Shown here: positions 35,561 to 45,770 of the stretch, in pieces
How positions within the stretch are numbered: position 1 is the first letter of the stretch
Layout: each line of letters starts with the position of its first letter
Assembly: GCA_000469685.2 (NCBI GenBank)
Contig: LS997565.1
Span: 3,808,005-3,872,004 of the forward strand
DNA from: Haemonchus contortus
Taxonomy: Eukaryota; Nematoda; Chromadorea; Rhabditida; Trichostrongylidae
Length of the DNA stretch: 64,000 bases
Reading direction: 5' to 3'
Program-made: the position numbers and the translations under genes
The notes under the pieces: model-generated
The model's input: only the letters and a program-made list of their open reading frames with translations
The model's database searches: none
Told to the model about the DNA's origin: nothing

Positions 35561-37634
35561 TTCAAAGCACAAGTTTCCTGGGTGAACCGTATATACACCT
35601 TTCAAGTATCCGTGCTATCCCAAAACAAATCTGAGTGCATAACGTAGCGCAAAGGAATCGGATTTCCGACAAAAAAAAGGCCGATCACATCGTCTTTCAG
35701 AACCCCTTTTGGCCTTCTTGCACCTCCTCCATCTTGTGCTCAGGGTGAAACGAGCACTAACGAGAGCTTGAAAGAGGTGAGGGAAACAATGTTTTCTTCA
35801 TGAAGTGGGAGGGCCGCAACTACGTCTTTCTTCCTGGAACTGAGCTCTAATCGAAATCATTTCAGATTTTGTTGCTCCCAAGACACCTTTATTCTCGTTC
35901 ATTTGATAGTAAGGAGGGAAGAAGGGCAAAGCAGAGCCTAATGAAATGCATTTACAACTTTTCTTATCATTCATCTCACATTACCTAGGTAAAGATCGTG
36001 AATGTTATATTGAAGCCTTACCCATGATACTAGTTGGGTATCAATCCGATTCAAATTCAGTTTTTAGCCGGCTAACCGCCTGGTGGAACCATTCTGAAAC
36101 AACCAAGCACTTTTGAAGGCGAATCTGACTCGAGTGGGTCGTCAATCAGCCGATTTTTTGACCACAAATCTACGAATAATCCTAGAATAACACCAAAAAG
36201 GTGAGATCAAGTCCATGGCAAGGTCATCAGTTCGAACTTTTTCATAGAAAGATGTTGCCATCATTCGTTTCAACGTTTTGAAGGAAAGAATTCGCCGACG
36301 CTACACAGGCCGCAAGTCTGACGGGATGATTTACAAGAGATATTTGACACACGACTGCAAAAGCGAGAAGATCCGATAGCCGGTTAGCCCCGTATCCATT
36401 TTTATCAATTATTAGCCTGTTGCCGGTGGTATACCGTCACCTGCACCGACCATTGCTGGCTTCATAAACCCGTCACTATCATTTCCATGCTTGATCATAT
36501 CCATCGGCGGCTCTTTATGCATTCTGACTGTTTTGGAGTGAAGCTCGACGCCCTCTTTTGAATCCTTCTGGTTTCTATGCTTGTTAAGATCTTCGAACCC
36601 TATAGTATAAGCTCGATGCAGGTGCCAATACACCACCGGCAAAAGACTTATCAGGTCCTTTCTAGCCCTATTATACGGTAGTTATTCGTCTTGTACTATA
36701 GTTCCTTTCGACGTTGTCTTGAGTTTACTTCGAAGACAATTTAAGCCCTCCATGCTTGATCGACTGCCAAGATTGATGCTGGTTAACTCACAATGTCTCT
36801 GGCATCGCTGCCAAAAACCTTGAATCTTCATCAGAGAGCAAATTCCCGACTCCTTCCCAAGAACATAAATGTCAAGGCAATAAGAGAGGATGAATTTCCA
36901 GATTCATGGCCTACCCGGCGTCCTTAGTGGTTTCAATGCTCGAGAAATGGGAAAATTTAGCCGGCTGCATTATTTTCATAGAACAGGCCGGCTGCTCCCT
37001 AAGCTACTAGGTTATTACCCTAAAAGCGTATGACAAAGCCAATAACCAAAAATAGCCCATTGCCCAACACTATCCTATCCTATCTCCCTGCGAGTGGAGC
37101 ACCTGCCTGTTGAGCCTCCTACTGTTGCCCAACCGAGGGAAGGATTGATGGAGAAGTAGCGCAAAACAATGTGGAGAGTAAATGAATGGGTGTTGACCGT
37201 TTAGTTTGGAATACGCCATGAGGCCTGTTTCCCTTTAAAAGCGGGCGATTCATGATTGGGAGACTGGTCCGTACAATCACATAGGGAACCAGCCAACGTT
37301 AAGCTCATCTTGGCGAGACTGTTTCATATGGGCAAACAATGAAGATATGATAAATTTGGGTGAACTGGATCCAGATTCGTCACTGAAGTACTCGTGGGAT
37401 AAAAAAGCCTATCAATAACTCAAATGGAGGGGACTAGATTCAGAAGCGTACAGAAAGATACCTTTTTTATATTGAGACATAAATGAAAACAAGTTCCAAA
37501 GTCAGATTTTCATTTTGATCACAAGATCAGATTTTCGTTCCGATCGAATGGCTTGAATTGATGCTGATAGTATGCTCTTCCCCAACCTACTTATACTTAA
37601 AACCATACCTTCAATCCTGATTTTCAGGTAGAAG
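35561..37634. other. Intergenic, one coding-like island
   Basis: On the minus strand 36412-36642 is an open frame reading EDLNKHRNQKDSKEGVELHS and ending DGFMKPAMVGAGDGIPPATG before a stop. An in-frame ATAG acceptor-like signal lies within it. It has no partner exon, and I do not recognise it. The rest shows nothing I can name. Confidence 0.3.
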
Positions 37635-40600
37635 ATGCGGCTACTTTCGGCGATACTTCTACTCACAGTTACTTCGTCTTATGGAACAAATAACAACAAG
37701 ATTCATGATGGTGAGAAAGAGCTACCCACACGCTTCACTACTCGTTTCCGTTCTGCTCGAGAATTACTTCATGAAACTTTCCTGGTTCACCGCTACCTTC
37801 CTACAATCTGAGCCCTCTCGATAAATTCACAGCGGTCCAGCATACTATTAGGGAACAATCAAAATCAAAGAAAATTGTGTCATAACTTCACTATCAGGTA
37901 CCCCCACAGCGCCCCTTCTCAGTGCCCCAACATCGCCTTCCGAATAGAGTTGAGGTAGAGAATTCGTTAGGAATGATACCAATGAACCTGATCCCAGCTA
38001 GATTGGATAGGTATTGGGAATGAATAACTAAGATTGGTTATAACATATACAGATGAATAATTGATTTAATAAGCTTTCGGAGAAATGTAAAACCAAAATA
38101 TACGGTATGTACCCAGTTGAGCACAATTTTGAGCAACTTACCGTTCAGGTGACGTCTATAAGGAGAGCCATCGACCGCACACGAGAAAAGTGCGTGAGCA
38201 ACAATTCCAGATCCAAGGTGTCGATACTGTCGAAGAAATCTCAGTGGTAAGTGATTGCCATGATCAGCTCCATATGACGGTTTGTCCAGCAAAGGTCGCT
38301 CTTTCAGAGTCTATCCGAAAACGAACACATAACAACTTCTTCGTAAAATGTAGTAGCTTGTTATCGACACATTAGGTTCGAAACCAGTTTTATGGATCAC
38401 CACCCGGGACTGAACATTAGTCCCAAATCATCCTTGTAGGATGGGTGGCTCAAAACTTGCTTGGAACGCCCACTGTCGCCAGAAACGCCTACTAAAGGGC
38501 GTGTCGAACAACCGTTTAGAGACGATGTCTCGAGACTCATAGAGACAGGGGTACCGGCTACAGTTCTCTCGAGCAACTCGGATAATAATGAAAATGAGCA
38601 GTAATAACGAGGGCTAAAACATCAGGTTATCTTTTTTTCGATCCCACAAAGGTTCAACATCAAAGCTTAACGTTCGATCATACAAAATATCATCGCTAGC
38701 AGTGTTTTCAAGTACCCCTCGACGAACCTTATGACCTGTTCTTTTATTGCAGAGAGATGAACCAACTTTCCGAACCACCTTGCCGTCTTCTACGGCAGGT
38801 GAACGTGAACGAAAACACATTGCACCTATGGTAAGGAACGTTAGCGCCCTTGTTAGGGCTATAAGCACGATAGTGATTGCAAACTAACGCCCCACACACA
38901 CGCACGCGGCCACTGTTAAATAAATACACCACCGTCACTACTGCACATAGTAGCTGCCCTTCACAGGCACTGAATTTCCTGTCATTTCGAGCAGCACTTC
39001 AAGTTGTTTTGATGTTAGTATTATTAATAAAAATTCCAGAGACCACCACCAATTTTCTTCCAAGGACAGCCTCGCTCTTTCCCATATCCACAAAGCTTAC
39101 CCCAAGATATTTCGATGGTGAAGGTATGAGTTACTTGTAATTTCGAGGATTAATTGTATTCAAGCAATATTCACCTGCATCTCAACCCAGCGGTGACAGC
39201 TAAAATACAAGGCGTCGTCTTCTGCATCGTACCTTTAGCAAAGAGAAAAGGCGAGACTCTCCTTCCTTGAGATACGATAGATAAAACCTGAATAACTCAA
39301 AACTAAAAAAGATTGAACACAGTAAAACCGAAGCTACACTAGAAATTGGGAAATGTACCTTTATCGGCATCTTGCTCTTGTGTTGCACCTCCTATTATGC
39401 CGCTTCGCAGCCGCTCGCGTCTCATGTATGTATACACACACAATCTCGTAACAGGCCTGTAGTTCAGAATCCTCTACACATCCGTTCAGAGGCACCGAAT
39501 CCCAATCTCATTGATCAGTACTTCTTTAGATGCTCAGACGTACCACTTCGCCATAAAATTTTCAAATATTGATTTTCCATTTTTTAGAGGCAATCACATG
39601 CCGTCGCGAGTGATGATATAGGGCCAGTGAGTTGCCTGAAATTACTTTGGTTGCTTAGATCTTGGAAAACTCTTTGTAACCTTTTTTCATTCAGAGGGGA
39701 CCAGTGCCTGGATACGGCCCTACTCGCTACTATTACCCACCCCGCCAATATCTTCCACTCAGAAAATGTTTCTACAACCCGACAGGTAAGAGCTACGGAA
39801 AATTAGGGAGCAATATATAAGATACCTATTCATAATTATCATAACAGGGCGTATAAAATATAGACGGTGAATGGAAATGAATAAAGTACTGACTTGTTTT
39901 TTTCAAGAGATAACTAGGAGTAAGTGAAAAGTTCTTTACTGCCGAAATGTTGAAATTCAGTAGGTCTCCTGCGTTTCCAGGCGACGGCAGTCTTGAAGAA
40001 TTGGGGATTGTGAGGCTTTCATGCAGAAGGGACATTATGAGCTTTGAAAAGTCCCAAAACCAACGAATATGATTTATCAAAAGTAGTGCTGATGCAAAAA
40101 AAAACCAACTATGAAGCTTCAGCCTACGCAGAGGAGGCATTGTGGGCAAGAAGAAAGCAACTTTTAAAAATAGATGAAGCCGTCAGAAATAAGCCATAAT
40201 TCAGCTGTAGTATATAATAATAGTGAATTCCTCTAGATATCATGTAACTCAGTACAACTGTTTCACCTGCATCGCTTGCTATCCAGTTGATCATCGATTT
40301 GTCGAGCGTGAGCCAGTAACATCTCCTTCGTCCCTCTCGCGAGACAAAGTAGTCCAGGAAATCGGGGGGACGGTCAAGTCGTGCGTCCGAGGAAGCGCGC
40401 GGCAACTTGCGCGGCGAAGTTCGTGATGATTTGTACGACTGTGACGCCAATTTTCGAGGCACAAACTCAAAGTAGAGTAGTTTAGTAGAGTCAGATGATC
40501 TTTCTAATCTACTCAACTTCAAATTTGGGCCCCAATGATAGGCGCCATAGTCGCCCAAACCGTTACAAACTTCGCCGCGCAATTTGCCGCGCGCATCCTC

Positions 40601-43600
40601 GGACGCACGACTTGACACACACCCAGGAAATCGTCCACGCTCGAGGGACATAGGACAGAGCATTCCTTTCGTTCAGAGCTTTGAAGAAGGGAGTCTGGCC
40701 ATCGCGCCGGCTACCGTCCGTGTACGTTTGAGGCACCGAGGGATCCAGTCAGTAATCACTGTGGTCCGACGGTCCTCACAGCATCGCATAATGTGTTCGG
40801 GCAGCATGATCCTCTACTCCTTCACGTGAGCACCGTCACCGTCAGCACCACGGTGGTGACAAAGCTCGGAACTCCCTTCAACTTTAGCTTGTATTGGGTC
40901 ACTCCTAGCGTCGTCCTTTCTACAGCGCTTTTCATAATATTGAGTGCAGGCTCATGCAAAAGTACTGTACACAATGTCATTGCAATAACTTCTATTGAAT
41001 AGGTTACTACAGCGCATACCATTGATCTATCCCCATTACAATTTTATTAAGAAAATAAAGTTCGAGAAAAAGCGACTAATGACCCTGAGAGTTAACCCAT
41101 TTGAAGCCTCGTTCTCGACGTAATGGTAGGAACTATTTGATTTTTGTTTCTTTTCCTTTTCTTTTTCCAGCCTTTTCTGGCCATTTCATGAAATCGCATC
41201 ATAAAAACTTTTCCCATACACGAAAAGCTTATCATAGATCAATACTACTGGTTTAGGATATGTCTGCTGTAATGAGATTCTCAACGATCTTATGGTTGAG
41301 ACATTTGCTGAACTAGAAGCTCGACCGAAATTCCATGCATGCAATATTCAAGCTGTCGCCAATGTAATGCAGGTGCGTACCCAACTGCAAGGAGTTACAC
41401 TCCACTAGTGAAGTTTTTAAAAAGAAGTCAACAAAGAAAGCAAAAACAAAAGCCAAAGAGAAACTTCGTGTGAAATTGTAATCTAGATCCAGAGTGAAGT
41501 GGTGAAGTCAGCGGGACAACTCTCCACTGTGCTCTGCGTCTCTAACGCTGATGGCTGAGGTGCAAAGAGGGATGAGCTGCCGGCTTTGCAAACTTGTTCT
41601 GGGTTTGGGAATTTTTCTGAGCCAGGAAGACGGGGTTTTTGCCTGAGTTTAGGAAGGAGATGAATACCGGAAGACATGAGATGCTATAATCGTACAAAAA
41701 CTTGAATTAGAAGAGGAATTATTAATAAGATAGTGTCTCGCTAATGGGAACTAGGCAAGAGCACGGATATGTGTGTCTGTACCCGCCCCTCCCTAACTGT
41801 TTTCACCATAAAAATTTCTCCTTTCTATAGGCCCAGTACTATGTAGTTGTTGAGGAAGCTCACCGCGCGACAAAGTGACAGGGATGCAGAGGCACCACCT
41901 TCCAGTTCTCATAAGCACATATCTGGATACGCAACATAGGTTAACGACTTTGCTAGCTACTTGGGGTGTATGTCGTTTGGCGCGATCCCTCCCATCGCGC
42001 CGCCCATTCGACGCGGTTTGCGAGCTGGACAACTCGTCCAGTTGATCGAGCAACCCACTGCCCATCCAGCTGATAGAAGCCCGATCGATGACGCCACACT
42101 GATAGGCAGAATACAAGAGGGTCCACAATGAGGCGTCTAATAGTAGCGGCTCATCGATCGGGCTGGATGGGCAGTGGGTTGTCCAATCACTGGACGAGTT
42201 GTACAGCTCGCAAACCGCGTCGAATGGGCGGCGCGATGGGAGGGATCGCGCCAAACGACCGCCTCCTAGCTACTTGATCTTTTAACGTCGATTCCACGAG
42301 CTCCCCTGCACATCTTTACATGCCCTACCGGAGAGTGCTTACGCTGCGCTCGCTGCTCGCCATTATGCATGCAATGGAAATTTTCGATGAGTACTAATAG
42401 AAAGCAAAATAAATACAGGAAATTAATTGAAGAATCTGGTTTTACTTGCATACTTTAGGAACGTACCGAAACAAAGTTCAACACTTCATTCGAGCTGATC
42501 GTAGCTTATGACGACTTCGCGCAAAAAGTTCACTTCAGTGGTGATTTGATCTGTAAGGTCGAATTCGGTGGACGGTATGTTCCAAGTTTTCTACACAGCT
42601 TTTGAAAAGAGCGTCGCTAGAATAGGTTCCAAAGCGAGCGGTCTCTGCTCAAGAAAAATCTTTTTCAGATTATCAAAACGCCTTCTGGAAATGGGTTCCT
42701 TTTTCTGTGATTTTTATTTGACTATGTCAGATGTAACTTTCTCAGCGTTTCCTCATCCTACTGGTTCATGCACAAGTATATTTGGTAGTGGTTCATACCG
42801 TACTCATATAAAATGGTCTTGTCGAGAGAAAGAGTGCAACACTATTAAGTGAAGAACGCAATTTCGCATAAATCAACTTCGGTTTTAGTTTTCTGAAAAA
42901 AAAACGAACAAAGCCTTTTCTTGCCAGGATGGGTCAGGAAGGAGTGAGTGACTCATTCCAACTATCGTTAAGCCCCAAAATATCCGCATGGTAACCGCTC
43001 GAGGAAATCCCCGTATTCCCTGAATTTCTTGAACCAAATGAAGGCCTCGCTTTTGTTAACGGCAATGACCGTTTACGGGTAGGATGAGGAAACTCAAAGC
43101 TGTATTTGTACAGTAAACAAGTAAATAAGCAGTACTCACAGGTACATGCTCGCCTTCGCCACGGCTCACGGCGATATGATGCCACAACTACCTTCCATCA
43201 ATGGTATGCCTCAGGCAGGGCCTGTGACGGAAGCTATGCACGGTCTAAGTCGGACTTATAAAATCCGGATTTGATCCGTTCTACATTAACTAAGTGATTG
43301 TGAATCACTCTAAAATAAATCCTGATTTTCATTTTCTTGTGTCTGGTGTGACAATAACACCCGATCAAGCAAATGCTCAGGCATCCTACGTACTACATCC
43401 TAATAGAAGAAGCTGAGACGCCTAATCCGATTACTTCGGCTGCAACGTCGTAAGTAACTTTCAAGTTGACTAGGAAACTGATGCCTGCCTATCTTGGAGT
43501 CCCTGGGCTTGAGAAACGTGCGTTCTGCGCGTCCGTCGAAACCAGGTTACCCCGCCCACTTTGCGCAGCTTCGAAATGGCCTTGCAGTACTACTGAGTGT

Positions 43601-44143
43601 CGGTGGAGCAAATAATCAGCTTTAGTCTGTGTTATCATATCTTTGAGCTGACTGCCGCGGAACAAGCGCAAATCGAATGGCCCACGACAACTGCGACGTC
43701 CGTCAAGGATCGCGAACTGACACACCGCCATGACCTAGTTTCGACTGACGCGCGAAACGAAGCGCCCCCCCCCCCACACCCGCCTCCTCCCCCACACCCT
43801 TCCCCCTCCCCCTCACCCACTCTCCCTGGAGTTTTCTCTGCTTCTGATTGGCTGTGTAACAACCAGACGTACCATTCAGGACCTACAGATGGATTACTGT
43901 AAGCTGATTCTTGACTTACGAGTGTGGGACAGCTGTCAAACTTATAGAACGGATGTTAAAAAAGGGAACCCACTTGTTCTAAGAAGTTACTAAAATGAGC
44001 ATTATTTCAGATACGCACTAGCCTACGCAACCGCACGAACAGTTCAGGAATACCAGTTACCGCCGATCAACAACAGACCACAGCAGGGACCGATTACTGA
44101 TGCAGCTCATGCTCGTATACAAACTCACACAATGAGAATCTGA
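37635..44143 (+). CDS. Small secreted Pro/Tyr-rich protein with a 19-nt microexon
   Basis: Six exons join in phase: 37635-37710, 38149-38246, 39588-39626, 39695-39785, 43880-43898 and 44011-44143 (stop TGA), totalling 456 nt and 151 residues. The start lies 7 nt after a TTTTCAG acceptor and begins MRLLSAILLLTVTSSYG, a clear signal peptide. The mature part is hydrophilic (DVYKESHRPHTRKVREQQFQ), then RGPVPGYGPTRYYYPPRQYL, one cysteine (RKCFYNPTG), and a C-terminal YALAYATARTVQEYQLPPIN and QTHTMRI. The 19-nt exon (acceptor ACCATTCAG, donor ACT/GTAAGC) is the only piece I found in the 4.2-kb gap that satisfies phase 1 in and phase 2 out with consensus sites. I do not recognise the family. The basic Pro/Tyr-rich segment suggests an extracellular structural or peptide-precursor role, which is inference. 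Confidence 0.7.
40365..40622. mobile_element. 258-bp foldback element with 11-bp direct-repeat flanks
   Basis: The arms GTCAAGTCGTGCGTCCGAGG (from 40374) and its reverse complement (ending near 40616) extend through GCGCGCGGCAA(C/A)TTGCGCGGCGAAGTT with few mismatches. The element is flanked by CCAGGAAATCG at 40354-40364 and again at 40623-40633, a probable 11-bp target duplication. That size suggests a Mutator-like foldback. It lies in the intron between exons 4 and 5 of the secreted Pro/Tyr-rich gene. A 179-codon frame on the minus strand is a by-product of the hairpin. Confidence 0.85.
41964..42266. mobile_element. 303-bp foldback element with 10-bp direct-repeat flanks
   Basis: The arms begin GTCGTTTGGCGCGATCCCTC (41972) and end with the exact complement at 42259. 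They pair through CGCGCCGCCCATTCGACGCG, GTTTGCGAGCTG and the CACTGCCCATCCAGC region, about 110 bp per arm. The flanks are TAGCTACTTG at 41954-41963 and 42267-42276. It lies in the same intron as the element at 40365-40622 and shares the size range and duplication length, though the arm sequences differ. The 153-codon minus-strand frame is hairpin-derived. Confidence 0.88.
43517..43763. repeat. Imperfect inverted repeat next to a C-rich tract
   Basis: The left arm TGCGCGTCCGTCGAAACCAG pairs with the complement of CTAGTTTCGACTGACGCGCG. A longer but weaker match continues inwards. No target duplication is evident. A C-rich (CCCCCCCCCC, CACCC) pyrimidine tract follows at 43768-43835, 45 bp before the microexon. 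Confidence 0.6.
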
Positions 44144-44180
44144 TCCTCCAGAAAGCTTTTAAATTATTGTAGTTACATAA

Positions 44181-44186
44181 AATAAA
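44181..44186 (+). terminator. Poly(A) signal AATAAA of the secreted Pro/Tyr-rich gene
   Basis: A canonical AATAAA lies 38 nt after the stop codon at 44143, a normal distance for a short nematode 3' UTR. It supports 44011-44143 being the terminal exon. Confidence 0.65.
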
Positions 44187-44279
44187 ATGCGAATCGAATT
44201 CTGTTAATCAAAATCCTTTGCCTCAGCAGTATTAGACATCAGGCGCCAAAATCTAGTCCATGACAGTGTGTTGCTCATT

Positions 44280-44630
44280 GTATTACTCGGTATTTTGAGC
44301 TCAGTTATCCCAGGTCACATAGTCAGGTAACAAATCAATCCCGTATACGAGTTTTCGGGATGCGCCCCGCAATCGGCTACCGTCACGAATTCGGGTGGCA
44401 TTTGTATGCGTATGTGGTATATGCAATGACTTGCGGTGGCCAACCGATGCACAACTCAGCCCATTTGTACTCCCAGACAAGTCTGACACCAATTAAACGA
44501 CCTCAGGAAAATGGAAGGCTCGATTGGCATGGTCGAGAATCGATCGATGCTTCGATCTCAAGACCATGCGCGGGTGACAGTGGCTTAAATGCCATTACAC
44601 AACCTCCGCCCACTTTTATTAAGGGGAGAC
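44280..44630 (-). repeat. SINE, near full-length, minus orientation
   Basis: Reading the minus strand gives a head (a CACTGTCACCCGCGCATGGT segment with box-like sequence), then the ATTGGTGTCAGACTTGTCTG core, a TTGGCCACCGCAAGTCATTG block and a CGAATTCGTGACGGTAGCCG to GGGCGCATCC tail. It is one of the two longest copies here; its partner is 55680-55940. Confidence 0.7.
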
Positions 44631-44639
44631 CATGCACTG

Positions 44640-45690
44640 AATACTTCCTTGATAGTAAGACGATACGCTCCTATACAAGCCCTTTCAGATTCAGACTTCC
44701 AACTTTTTGATCCCGTATCTTCACTCTGTAAAGTGCCCTTGAACAGACGCTTGCAGACCGTAGTTTTTCGCTTCGCCAAAAACTCTTGAAGGAGCAGTCA
44801 CTGCCGGCGAGATTGATTTTCCTCTCTTTCCTATCTTTTATCGATAAGATTGATTATATTCTTTATCAGCCTTTCGTACCAGGCAGCACTGTGAACAATA
44901 TTCGCTTACCCCAATCAAAAAACAGTGAAAGGTTAGACTTTTGTCATTTCACTTCAGAACTGTTATAAAACATATAACTATTCATCAATGATGTCACTTG
45001 GAGGCTAGCCCGCTCCCACCTGCTGAACAGCCGAGCTTTGCAATCATTGCTCCAGTTTTATGTGGTCTGAAGTGCAGCTAAAGTGCTACCGACCATAATC
45101 ATCTTGTATGAACCCATGACCTTTGAAAGATCGCTCAGTTTCTAATCAATGAGACAGTGAACCCGCATCCACACCAAAACTCGATATGACTTGCAAGTGT
45201 GACAGCCAGTCTCTTTACTAGTCCACACTGACGCTTCGCAACCGCTTTCGCTATTGCTGTAATTTGCGGACAGGTTCCTCAAGTTGAAATCGCCGCGCTT
45301 TTTGACTTTTAAGGCGGATTATAGGGATAATAATAAAGATATTGTCGATATTGCATCATAATATAAATGAAGCCTACAGTAAGGCGTGGTGAAGCCATTC
45401 CGTGCGCTGTAAAGTCATCAGCTCAATATTTTGTCCGGGAAAAACGCCCCATCTGATAAAAGGTACGGATTAGTAAATTAGCACTCCTCGTAATTATTTT
45501 TCATTCAAAGTCTTGGCTGATCTGGGAGGGCATCGATTCGGGATTCGATTACCAGACCAAGCTGAGGTAGAATACCCTACTAGACAATTCACCCACTCCA
45601 GCATCCAGCAACAGCTCTGAACGTAAATCAAATAACGAAGGTTTGGGCAATAAGCAATTCGATTGTTAGATGAAAGGCTTAATAAACGAG
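44640..45690. other. Intergenic, no gene supported
   Basis: Short open frames (e.g. 44786-44968) lack context. A further SINE-head-like piece with GGGATTCGATTACCAGACC occurs near 45530-45600. Confidence 0.4.
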
Positions 45691-45694
45691 CAAC

Positions 45695-45770
45695 AGTTCG
45701 GGATTCGATCCCCAGCTCATACGCGGTGACAGTGCGCCACTTGTCACTACACCACCTCGCCCATGAGGGA
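45695..45770 (-). repeat. SINE head fragment, minus orientation
   Basis: GGGATTCGATCCCCAGCTCA (box B complement region) followed by GTGCGCCACTTGTCACTACA (box A region) and CACCTCGCCC. It resembles a tRNA 3' half to 5' half in inverted orientation but has no cloverleaf stem. Confidence 0.55.

Noticed and set aside
39354..39420. Alternative signal-peptide exon for the secreted Pro/Tyr-rich gene (MYLYRHLALVLHLLLCRF)
   Set aside because: Its donor (CAT/GTATGT) is in phase 1 in the ATG frame, whereas the next exon at 39588 needs phase 0; the exon set starting at 37635 fits without conflict.
40124..40663. 179-codon minus-strand open frame
   Set aside because: It runs across the foldback at 40365-40622; both arms translate into related low-complexity Arg/Ser sequence, and there is no splice or leader signal.
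41793..42254. 153-codon minus-strand open frame
   Set aside because: It coincides with the 41964-42266 foldback element; frame length reflects GC-rich hairpin arms, not a gene.
43735..43902. Longer proline-rich exon (PPPPHPPPPPHPSPSP) before the microexon
   Set aside because: The proline run is the translated C-rich tract; the nearer ACCATTCAG acceptor gives a better splice site and the correct phase.
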